Source: Tannerella sp. (GTDB lineage: Bacteria > Bacteroidota > Bacteroidia > Bacteroidales > Tannerellaceae). From it: 8,318 nt of DNA. Below, piece by piece: positions 1 to 5,892 of this stretch. The position numbers were made by a program, and so were the translations under genes. Within the stretch, counting starts at the first letter, position 1, and every line of letters starts with the position of its first letter. The notes beneath the pieces were generated by a model. The model was not told the DNA's origin. It ran no database searches and was given only the letters and a program-made list of their open reading frames with translations. The stretch is taken from contig JAITHS010000195.1 in NCBI GenBank assembly GCA_031279875.1, positions 1 through 8,318 on the forward strand, written 5' to 3'.

Positions 1-619
1 CGCTGAAAATGCTTACTTTGTTGAATTTTGTAACGCCGGTAATAAACACCAATTTCAGATAAATGTCAGCACTTTTTAATACTCCGTAAAATGATTTTAG
101 TGTTGTTCTGATTTCGTCGTTTGCAGTCGGGTCGTTGATGGTGTTGAGTAGCGGTTTGTCGTATTCGTCAATGAGAACAACCACGCCTTTGCCTGTTTTT
201 TTGTATGCGCTTTTAATAACGGCTTCAAAACGACTTGGCAAGTCGGTAGTTGCTATTGTTTGTCCCCACAATTGCTCAAATTCATTGAGAATAAGACTTA
301 TACGCTCAGCTAAATTTTCGGCGTTCATTAACGCTCCAACATTAAAATCAATATGCAAAACAGGATATTCCGCCCATTCTTTTTCTACTTCGGCGATATA
401 AAGCCCTTCAAAAAGGTCTTTTCTTCCCTGAAAATAGTATGACAGAGTAGAAAGAAACAGACTTTTCCCGAAGCGGCGCGGACGCGAAAGGAAAAACTGA
501 CGGCTGTCGTTGAGCAATTTGTCGATAAAAACCGTTTTGTCAACATAAACATAACCGCCTTGCCGCAGATTATTGAAATCTTGCGTGCCGATAGGATATT
601 TTCGCTTTTGTAACAACAT
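1..619 (-). CDS. AAA-ATPase-like protein, 5' part only (C-terminus lies outside the window)
   Basis: The reading frame begins at the ATG at 619 and stays open for 206 codons to the window edge, so only the N-terminal part is seen. An in-frame stop lies five codons upstream, which fixes this start. The protein opens with the family-typical MLLQKRKYPIGTQDF and a YVDKT motif (residues 25-29). A Walker A-like RPRRFGKS follows at 46-53, a Walker B-like VVVLIDEYD at 146-154, and a sensor-like FITGVTKF at 192-199. This pattern matches the AAA-ATPase-like family, whose full members are roughly 500 residues and usually carry a C-terminal PD-(D/E)XK nuclease-like domain. That domain cannot be checked here. 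The family is often present in many near-identical copies in Bacteroidales genomes and its biological role is not established. There is no Shine-Dalgarno sequence; a Bacteroidetes-type promoter lies about 45 bp upstream. The family call is firm and the function unknown. Confidence 0.9.
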   Translation of the reverse strand, partial: MLLQKRKYPIGTQDFNNLRQGGYVYVDKTVFIDKLLNDSRQFFLSRPRRFGKSLFLSTLSYYFQGRKDLFEGLYIAEVEKEWAEYPVLHIDFNVGALMNAENLAERISLILNEFEQLWGQTIATTDLPSRFEAVIKSAYKKTGKGVVVLIDEYDKPLLNTINDPTANDEIRTTLKSFYGVLKSADIYLKLVFITGVTKFNKVSIFS

Positions 620-630
620 GATGAATACAA

Positions 631-661
631 ATTAAGAATCAAAAATTAAGAATTAAGAATT
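631..661. repeat. AT-rich heptad repeat in the leader of the AAA-ATPase-like gene
   Basis: The 7-bp unit attaaga appears at 631-637, 645-651 and 652-658, with a degenerate unit at 638-644 and a partial one at the end. It falls between the promoter and the start codon of the minus-strand gene and would therefore be transcribed as part of its 5' leader. A comparable 7-bp array lies upstream of the aldolase gene. It may be simple replication slippage in AT-rich sequence, or a spacer that keeps the ribosome entry site unstructured. Neither role is shown. Confidence 0.6.
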
Positions 662-662
662 G

Positions 663-697
663 CAAAGATAGCGAAAGTTTTTGAGATTATTCACAAA
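663..697 (-). promoter_or_regulatory. Putative Bacteroidetes-type promoter for the AAA-ATPase-like gene
   Basis: On the minus strand, positions 670-663 read TATCTTTG, an exact match to the Bacteroidetes -7 consensus TAnnTTTG. A TTTG at 697-694 could be the -33 element, with a 23-bp spacer at the long end of the usual range. Transcription would begin near 656, giving a leader of about 37 nt. Confidence 0.55.
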
Positions 698-732
698 CGA
701 GTAAAAAAATCGTACAGAGCATAGGTAATGAC

Positions 733-818
733 GGTACCACGTTATTGCGAGGAACGAAGCAATCCGGAAAGAAAAGAACGCTGGATTGCTTCGTTCCTCG
801 CAATGACGCATGCCCTGT
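733..818. repeat. Composite palindromic repeat, copy 1
   Basis: Two 25-bp arms (741-765 and 783-807) are inverted copies with one mismatch, separated by a 17-bp loop. The left arm contains attgcgaggaacgaagcaat. The element is preceded by ggtaccacgt (733-742) and followed by gcatgccctgt (808-818). Both flanking pieces recur at the right end of the window, so the repeat unit is larger than the hairpin. As RNA it would form a long, stable stem. Similar interspersed palindromes occur in many bacteria; whether this is a mobilised element (MITE- or REP-like), a transcription terminator or an mRNA-protecting structure is not shown. The short plus-strand reading frame over it is a by-product of the repeat. 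Confidence 0.85.
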
Positions 819-904
819 TTTGGTCGGCATAAGGGGGTTCTTTTTTAACTTATATCAGATACTCTCAATCGCTTGCAGGTTTTTTTGCGGATTTAAGGAG
901 AGCC

Positions 905-1930
905 TCAACTCAAAGAGTTCCAGCCCTGCGCTTTGAGGTCGATTTCGCCGCCGTCGCGACCTACGAGGACGTTGCCGTAGTCGGGTTTGGTGATGTGTCC
1001 TATCATCGTAACGCCTTTCATGGCGGCTATGGCGTCGTGTTGCGTGAGGGGGACGGTAAAGAGCAGTTCGTAGTCTTCGCCGCCGTTCATAGCTGCCGTT
1101 ATGAGGTTCATGTTGAACTCTTCCGCCATAGTAGCAGTCTGATAATCAACCGGTATGCGGTCTTCAAAAACGCGACAGCCTACATTGCTTTCTTTTGCGA
1201 TATGTAGCAGTTCGGACGACAGGCCGTCGGAAATGTCTATCATCGCCGTCGGCACAATGCCTGCCTGACGCAGCATTTCGACTATGTCTTTGCGGGCTTC
1301 GGGTTTGAGTTGGCGTTCAAGAATGTATTCATGTCCGGAAAAGTCGGGTTGAAAATCTTTTTCGCCCGCGAAGACGGCTTTCTCTCTTTCGAGGAGTTGA
1401 AAACCCATGTATGCCGCTCCGAGATCGCCCGAAACACATATCAGGTCGTTTTCATGAGCGCCGCTGCGATATGTTATTTTGTCCGGTTCGCCTTCGCCTA
1501 TGCAAGTGATGCTGATTGTCAAGCCGGTAAGCGACGAGGATGTGTCACCTCCCACAATATCAACGCTATAGACGTCGCAGGCGAGGTTCAGTCCGGCATA
1601 AAATTCTTCCAAATCTTCGATACAAAATCGTTTTGAGATGCCGAGCGAGACGGTTATCTGTCGCGGTTGCCCGTTCATGGCATAAATGTCGGAAAAATTG
1701 ACTATTGCCGATTTGTAGCCGAGATGTTTCAGAGGCATGTAAGTGAGGTCGAAATGCACGCCTTCGAGTAGCAGGTCGGTAGTTACAAGCGCCTGTTTAT
1801 CAGCGTAATACAACACTGCCGCGTCATCGCCGACACCTTTACGCGAAGACGGGTGGCGAAGGGTGATTTTGTTTGTCAGATGGCGAATAAGTCCGAATTC
1901 GCCGATCGTTGATATTTCTGTTCTTTGCAT
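905..1930 (-). CDS. thiL: Thiamine-phosphate kinase
   Basis: ThiL uses ATP to phosphorylate thiamine monophosphate to thiamine diphosphate, the last step of cofactor synthesis, in the cytoplasm. The 341-residue length is normal for the family. The N-terminal half has GVGDDAAV (32-39), the Mg/ATP-binding aspartate motif; TTDLLLEGVHFD (50-61), which contacts substrate and metal; and VGGDTSSS (126-133). The C-terminal half has DISDGLSSE (232-240) and GGEDYELLF (283-291). All the signature segments of the PurM-like ThiL fold are present, so the enzyme should be active. Its ATG lies only 5 nt after the lpxK stop, which implies co-transcription and probably translational coupling. It is the last gene of the operon. 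No rho-independent terminator is clear after it; the palindromic repeat at 741-807 is the nearest strong hairpin on the transcript. Confidence 0.97.
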   Translation of the reverse strand: MQRTEISTIGEFGLIRHLTNKITLRHPSSRKGVGDDAAVLYYADKQALVTTDLLLEGVHFDLTYMPLKHLGYKSAIVNFSDIYAMNGQPRQITVSLGISKRFCIEDLEEFYAGLNLACDVYSVDIVGGDTSSSLTGLTISITCIGEGEPDKITYRSGAHENDLICVSGDLGAAYMGFQLLEREKAVFAGEKDFQPDFSGHEYILERQLKPEARKDIVEMLRQAGIVPTAMIDISDGLSSELLHIAKESNVGCRVFEDRIPVDYQTATMAEEFNMNLITAAMNGGEDYELLFTVPLTQHDAIAAMKGVTMIGHITKPDYGNVLVGRDGGEIDLKAQGWNSLS

Positions 1931-1935
1931 AATTA

Positions 1936-3054
1936 TTATTTTGAGAGGATATGATTTAATATGCGGAAATTAAACCGTTCGGCGCTTCCGAAGAGGAATT
2001 TCATCCTTATTGGGGCGTAATACATGACAGGTTTCCACGTATTCGGCAGATAATCAAGCATTTTCAATCGCATGGCGTCCTTTTCAGTTGTAATCAGCAG
2101 ACGCTTTTTGTCAGATAACGTCCTGAATTTCAGGTCAATATATTCTATATCTTTTTTCGTAAATGAGTGATGGTCTGGAAAAGAAAACAGATGCACACGC
2201 GATGAGGCCGTATTCAACTTATCAATAAGCGGTTGCGGATTGGCGATACCTGTAATCAGCACAATATCAACGTCTTTATCAATTAAAGAAGTAAAATTCA
2301 TACTGTTTTGCTTTACCAAAGAAGTATAAAGGGGCTGCAAATCAAGATATTGAATATCAGAGAAAAAGAGAGATTGATTGATAGTCCGTCCGGTTTCGGC
2401 TTCAATTCGTTGTGCCTCATCGGGCGACAAGTCTCCGCATTTCGTAACAACTACAATATCAGCGCGTTTATCATTGCTCGCCGCTTCGCGTAGATTGCCT
2501 GCCGGAAGCATTTTGTCTCTGTAATACAGGTTATTATAAGATGTCAGCATGACGGTCAGCGAGGGCGTTACATAGCGATGCTGCATTGCGTCGTCGAGGA
2601 TGATGACTTGGGGGCGCTTATCCGTGTCTGTCCATAAAGTCGCTTCATCATTCATCGGCGCAAATAGATTGCGTAGCCCTCGACGGCGATTGGCATCAAC
2701 AGCCACCGTTAGAAACGGATATTTGTGTTTCAATTGGCAAGGCTCGTCGCCAACATCGGCGGCTGTATGCTCCGGCGTAACAAGCAAAAAACCACCTTTG
2801 CGACGCTTATAGCCTCGGCTAAGCGTCGCAAGGTGGTATTTATCTTCCAGTAAATCAATCAAATACTCTACGGCCGGTGTCTTACCGGTTCCACCGACGG
2901 TAATATTCCCGACACAGATAATCGGCAGCGGGAAGTTTTCCGACGGCAATATATTCCTGTCAAACAGAAAATTGCGCAAAGCCGTAATGCCGCCATAGAG
3001 CCATGAGAGCGGTGTTAAAAGGATTTCAGATTTTATTTTCCGAACCCAATACAT
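1936..3054 (-). CDS. lpxK: Tetraacyldisaccharide 4'-kinase (lipid A 4'-kinase)
   Basis: LpxK transfers phosphate from ATP to the 4' position of the lipid A disaccharide precursor on the cytoplasmic face of the inner membrane. The chosen start gives 372 residues. The N-terminal segment around 11-31 is hydrophobic, as expected for membrane association. Motifs in order: VGNITVGGTGKTP (48-60, P-loop), LSRGY (78-82), GDEP (102-105, probable catalytic Asp103), DDAMQHR (154-160), LPAGNLRE (183-190, family LPAG-LRE segment), FPDHHSF (292-298) and TTEKDAMRL (322-330). An in-frame ATG 90 bp further upstream would add 30 polar residues lying inside the aldolase gene; these do not resemble the family, whose proteins usually begin just before the hydrophobic segment, so I start at 3054. 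This start overlaps the end of the aldolase gene by 29 bp. Confidence 0.96.
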   Translation of the reverse strand: MYWVRKIKSEILLTPLSWLYGGITALRNFLFDRNILPSENFPLPIICVGNITVGGTGKTPAVEYLIDLLEDKYHLATLSRGYKRRKGGFLLVTPEHTAADVGDEPCQLKHKYPFLTVAVDANRRRGLRNLFAPMNDEATLWTDTDKRPQVIILDDAMQHRYVTPSLTVMLTSYNNLYYRDKMLPAGNLREAASNDKRADIVVVTKCGDLSPDEAQRIEAETGRTINQSLFFSDIQYLDLQPLYTSLVKQNSMNFTSLIDKDVDIVLITGIANPQPLIDKLNTASSRVHLFSFPDHHSFTKKDIEYIDLKFRTLSDKKRLLITTEKDAMRLKMLDYLPNTWKPVMYYAPIRMKFLFGSAERFNFRILNHILSK

Positions 3055-4021
3055 CTTTGATTTTGTGGATGTAGAGTTTTTTAGCATTTTCGCGAGCCGG
3101 TCCGAGATACTTGCGCGGGTCAAATTCGGCTGGTTTCTCTGCAAAAGTCTGACGGATAGCGGCGGTCATAGCCAGACGGCTGTCGGAGTCGATATTTATC
3201 TTACAGACAGACGATTTGGCGGCCTTTCGCAGTTGGTCTTCTGGTATGCCGATAGCGTCTTTGAGGGCGCCTCCGTACTTGTTGATAGTATCGACTTCTT
3301 CTTGCGGTACCGACGAAGCGCCGTGCAGCACTATCGGGAAGCCGGGCAGTTTCTTCTCAACGGCTTCGAGTATTTCGAAGGCCAGCGGCGGCGGTACAAG
3401 TACGCCGTCGGCGTTGCGGGTGCACTGTTCGGGCTTAAACTTGTTGGCGCCGTGCGACGTGCCGATAGAAATTGCTAACGAGTCGCAACCGGTCTTGGTA
3501 GCGAAGTCGATAACTTCTTCGGGATTCGTATAGGTGTGATGCTCTGCCGATACTTCATCTTCGACGCCTGCAAGAACGCCAAGCTCGCCTTCGACGGTAA
3601 CGTCGTATTGATGAGCGTACTCAACGACTTTTTTGGTTAGCGCAACGTTCTCATCATAAGGCAAATGAGAACCGTCAATCATTACCGACGAGAAGCCCAT
3701 GTCGATACAACTCTTGCAGAGTTCAAACGTATCTCCGTGGTCTAAATGAAGCACTATCTGCGGATTTTCGCAGCCTAATTCTTTTGCATAAGCCACTGCG
3801 CCTTCGGCCATATAGCGAAGTATAGTCTGATTGGCGTACTTGCGGGCGCCGCTCGAAACTTGCAGAATGACAGGCGATTTCGTTTCCGAACTTGCCTGAA
3901 TGATAGCTTGCATCTGCTCCATGTTGTTGAAATTAAATGCGGGAATAGCGTACCCGCCTTTGATTGCTTTGGCAAACATTTCACGGGTGTTAACCAGCCC
4001 TAAATCTTTGTAATTAACCAT
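3026..4021 (-). CDS. fba: Class II fructose-bisphosphate aldolase
   Basis: This enzyme reversibly cleaves fructose 1,6-bisphosphate into dihydroxyacetone phosphate and glyceraldehyde 3-phosphate, in glycolysis and gluconeogenesis. The 331-residue length fits class II (zinc-dependent) enzymes. HLDHGD (92-97) supplies the catalytic aspartate (Asp94) and a zinc histidine (His95). DGSHLPYDEN (116-125) and VEGELGVLAGVEDE (143-156) are typical of the family. GTSHG (187-191) and VLHGASS (231-237) carry two further likely zinc ligands, His190 and His233. NIDSDSRLAMTAAIR (276-290) is the phosphate-binding segment. It is the second gene of the operon, 27 nt after the acyl-CoA dehydrogenase stop and overlapping lpxK. 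The leader is an AT-rich heptad repeat with no Shine-Dalgarno sequence, and I find no separate TAnnTTTG promoter. A tagatose-bisphosphate or related aldolase is a less likely alternative. Confidence 0.96.
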   Translation of the reverse strand: MVNYKDLGLVNTREMFAKAIKGGYAIPAFNFNNMEQMQAIIQASSETKSPVILQVSSGARKYANQTILRYMAEGAVAYAKELGCENPQIVLHLDHGDTFELCKSCIDMGFSSVMIDGSHLPYDENVALTKKVVEYAHQYDVTVEGELGVLAGVEDEVSAEHHTYTNPEEVIDFATKTGCDSLAISIGTSHGANKFKPEQCTRNADGVLVPPPLAFEILEAVEKKLPGFPIVLHGASSVPQEEVDTINKYGGALKDAIGIPEDQLRKAAKSSVCKINIDSDSRLAMTAAIRQTFAEKPAEFDPRKYLGPARENAKKLYIHKIKDVLGSENKI

Positions 4022-4029
4022 TTTTCTTT

Positions 4030-4054
4030 AATTTTTAATTTTTAATTTTTAATT
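4030..4054. repeat. AT-rich heptad repeat between the acyl-CoA dehydrogenase and aldolase genes
   Basis: Three perfect copies of the 7-bp unit aattttt (4030-4036, 4037-4043, 4044-4050) and a partial fourth run across the stop codon of the upstream gene into the aldolase leader. The transcript here would be an unstructured A-rich stretch (AAAAATT units) just before the aldolase ATG, which may help ribosome entry in the absence of a Shine-Dalgarno sequence. Confidence 0.65.
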
Positions 4055-5755
4055 CTTTCGGAAAGCACTTAGTCCTTCCGGTTCAAAATTCGTAATATAT
4101 TGTTGGATTTTAGCAATTTCGGATTCGCCGTAGCGGATATATACTTCGGCGGAGGGAAGGAATGATGAATCGGCGTTGGCGTCTTGCAACAGGAGGTAAC
4201 CCATCAGACAGTGTGCCGCAGATTCGACCAAACGACGTGCCATAAAATCCTGATATTCACTGTTTTTCTTCTCCGTCACGGTCGTTACGAGGTTTTCGTA
4301 GATGTTGGTCATCGCTATAAGACGTGATTTCAAAGACAGCAGAGAATCGGAGTATTCAAGAGCCTCATATTCACGCATTTGCGAGAGATAGAGGCCATTG
4401 GTAACGTAGCGTATGGCGGCGACGACCTGCAATTGCGTCGTGCCTTCGTAGATGTTGGTAATGCGGACGTCGCGGTAGAGGCGCTCGCACTTGTAGTCTT
4501 TCATGAAGCCCGAACCGCCGTGAATTTGGATAGCGTCATAAGCGTTCATGTTAGCAAATTCGGTACCAAGTCCCTTACCGATAGGCGTATATGCGTCGGC
4601 GAGGCGTGAATATTTCTTTTGTTCGGCGCGTTCTTCGGGTGTCAATTTGCGTTCGCGTGATATGTCGTCGAGGGCTTTATAAACATCTACGAAGCGTGCC
4701 GTTTCGTAAAGCAGCGAGCGGGAAGCGTCGAGGCGGGCGCGCATCATCGCAACCATCTCATACACAGCGGGAAACTGTATGATAGCTTTACCGAATTGCA
4801 TACGTTCGGTAGCATACTTGTAGCCTTCGCGGTAAGCAGCGTCGCAGATGCCGACGCCCTGCGCCATAATGCCCAAACGAGCGCCGTTCATCAGCGCCAT
4901 GACGTATTTGATAAGTCCCAGACGACGTTCGCCGCATAGTTCGGCGCGGGCGTTGCGAAACACTAATTCGCAAGTCGGTGAGCCTTTGATGCCCATTTTG
5001 TTTTCGATGCGGCGGACGTCAACCCCGCCGTTACGCTTGTCGTAGATGAACATTGAGAGACCGCGCGCATCTTTGGTTCCTTCTTCCGAACGTGCGAGTA
5101 CGAGATGTATGTCGCTGTCGCCGTTGGTAATGAAGCGTTTAACGCCGTTGAGCCGCCAGCAGTTTTCAGCCTCGTCGAAAGTGGCTTTGAGCATGACCGA
5201 TTGCAGGTCGCTGCCAGCGTCAGGTTCGGTAAGATCCATCGACATCGTTTCGCCGTTGCAAACGCGCGGTATGTAACGGCGGTGTTGTTCTTCGTTACCA
5301 AATTCGTAGAGCGTTTCGGCGCAGTCTTGCAATCCCCAGAGGTTTTCGAATCCCGCATCGGCACGCGAAACCATATCGGCAGCCATGATGTAAGGCACAA
5401 TAGGGAAGTTAAGCCCTCCGAAACGTCGCGGCATAGCCATTCCCATCAGTCCGGCTTTACGCACGGCGTCAAGGTTTTGCTGCGTTCCGGACGCATAACT
5501 GACGCGCCCTTCAACGAGCGCAGGCCCCTCATGATCAACGCCTTCCGCATTAGGTTCGACGATTTCGCCGCATATCTCGCCGACGATTTCAAGCACACGC
5601 TCGTAATTATCCATCGCATCCTCGAAGTCGGAAGGTGCATAATCGTATTCGTCTTTGTCTTTATAATCCCGCTCTTTAAGTTCCACAATCCGCTTCATTA
5701 GAGGATGATGCAGGTGGTGTTTTAAGGTAGGAGTGTCTGTAAAATAATTTGACAT
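4049..5755 (-). CDS. Acyl-CoA dehydrogenase with C-terminal extension
   Basis: A 568-residue FAD-dependent dehydrogenase that moves electrons between acyl-CoA and enoyl-CoA, normally through electron transfer flavoprotein. Signature pieces are DLTEPDAGSD (174-183), which contacts substrate and FAD; RFITNG (207-212); KMGIKGSPTCEL (253-264); ERMQFGKAI (317-325); QIHGGSGF (410-417); and IYEGTTQLQ (435-443). Glu437 in the last motif matches the catalytic base of the medium/short-chain dehydrogenases. The protein is longer than the usual 380 residues: about 50 extra residues precede the helical N-domain, and about 120 helical residues follow the catalytic core. Related long forms are known in Bacteroidales. 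No etfA or etfB gene is adjacent, so the partner is encoded elsewhere. Substrate chain length, and whether it works in oxidation or in butyrate-type reduction, cannot be read from sequence. It is the first gene of the operon and has its own promoter. Confidence 0.93.
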   Translation of the reverse strand: MSNYFTDTPTLKHHLHHPLMKRIVELKERDYKDKDEYDYAPSDFEDAMDNYERVLEIVGEICGEIVEPNAEGVDHEGPALVEGRVSYASGTQQNLDAVRKAGLMGMAMPRRFGGLNFPIVPYIMAADMVSRADAGFENLWGLQDCAETLYEFGNEEQHRRYIPRVCNGETMSMDLTEPDAGSDLQSVMLKATFDEAENCWRLNGVKRFITNGDSDIHLVLARSEEGTKDARGLSMFIYDKRNGGVDVRRIENKMGIKGSPTCELVFRNARAELCGERRLGLIKYVMALMNGARLGIMAQGVGICDAAYREGYKYATERMQFGKAIIQFPAVYEMVAMMRARLDASRSLLYETARFVDVYKALDDISRERKLTPEERAEQKKYSRLADAYTPIGKGLGTEFANMNAYDAIQIHGGSGFMKDYKCERLYRDVRITNIYEGTTQLQVVAAIRYVTNGLYLSQMREYEALEYSDSLLSLKSRLIAMTNIYENLVTTVTEKKNSEYQDFMARRLVESAAHCLMGYLLLQDANADSSFLPSAEVYIRYGESEIAKIQQYITNFEPEGLSAFRKN

Positions 5756-5817
5756 AATTTTATTATAATTCGTTGATTAATAATCTTGTTTGCTTATAAA
5801 AGCTCAATTAAGACCTG

Positions 5818-5848
5818 CAAAGTTACAACAAATTTTTAAAAATGCCAA
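5818..5848 (-). promoter_or_regulatory. Putative promoter of the acyl-CoA dehydrogenase/fba/lpxK/thiL operon
   Basis: On the minus strand, positions 5825-5818 read TAACTTTG, an exact TAnnTTTG -7 element. A TTG at 5848-5846 sits 20 bp upstream as the -33 element. Transcription would start near 5811, leaving a leader of about 55 nt with no Shine-Dalgarno sequence. Its -33 region lies where the -33 of the divergent dipeptidase promoter would be expected, so the two promoters probably overlap and may compete. Confidence 0.65.
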
Positions 5849-5869
5849 CAATTCTACGGAAAATTAATG

Positions 5870-5877
5870 TATCTTTG
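5870..5877 (+). promoter_or_regulatory. Putative -7 promoter element of the dipeptidase gene
   Basis: The plus strand reads TATCTTTG, an exact Bacteroidetes -7 consensus, 15 bp before the ATG at 5893. No good TTTG is found at the -33 position. Transcription would start near 5884, giving a nearly leaderless mRNA. This site decides the start of the dipeptidase: the upstream in-frame ATG at 5842 lies ahead of the promoter. Confidence 0.6.
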
Positions 5878-5892
5878 CCGCAAAAAAACTTT

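Noticed and set aside
385..642. 85-codon minus-strand reading frame near the left end
   Set aside because: It overlaps the AAA-ATPase-like gene in another frame on the same strand; the true frame carries the Walker motifs and the usual N-terminus.
810..846. Possible plus-strand terminator (atgcc/ggcat stem, then a T-run)
   Set aside because: The stem is only 5 bp with an 11-nt loop and the T-run is about 10 nt away; no plus-strand gene ends nearby.
745..936. Short plus-strand reading frame over the first palindromic repeat
   Set aside because: Its first part is a translation of the repeat and the rest is antisense to thiL or AT-rich intergenic sequence; no family resemblance and no promoter.
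3054..3144. Longer LpxK start at 3144
   Set aside because: The extra 30 residues are polar, lie wholly in the aldolase gene and do not match the LpxK N-terminus.
3065..3478. 137-codon plus-strand reading frame
   Set aside because: Antisense to the aldolase gene, with no recognisable domain or promoter.
5105..5701. 198-codon plus-strand reading frame
   Set aside because: It is antisense to the acyl-CoA dehydrogenase gene, whose reading frame has clear motifs throughout; long antisense frames arise from codon bias.
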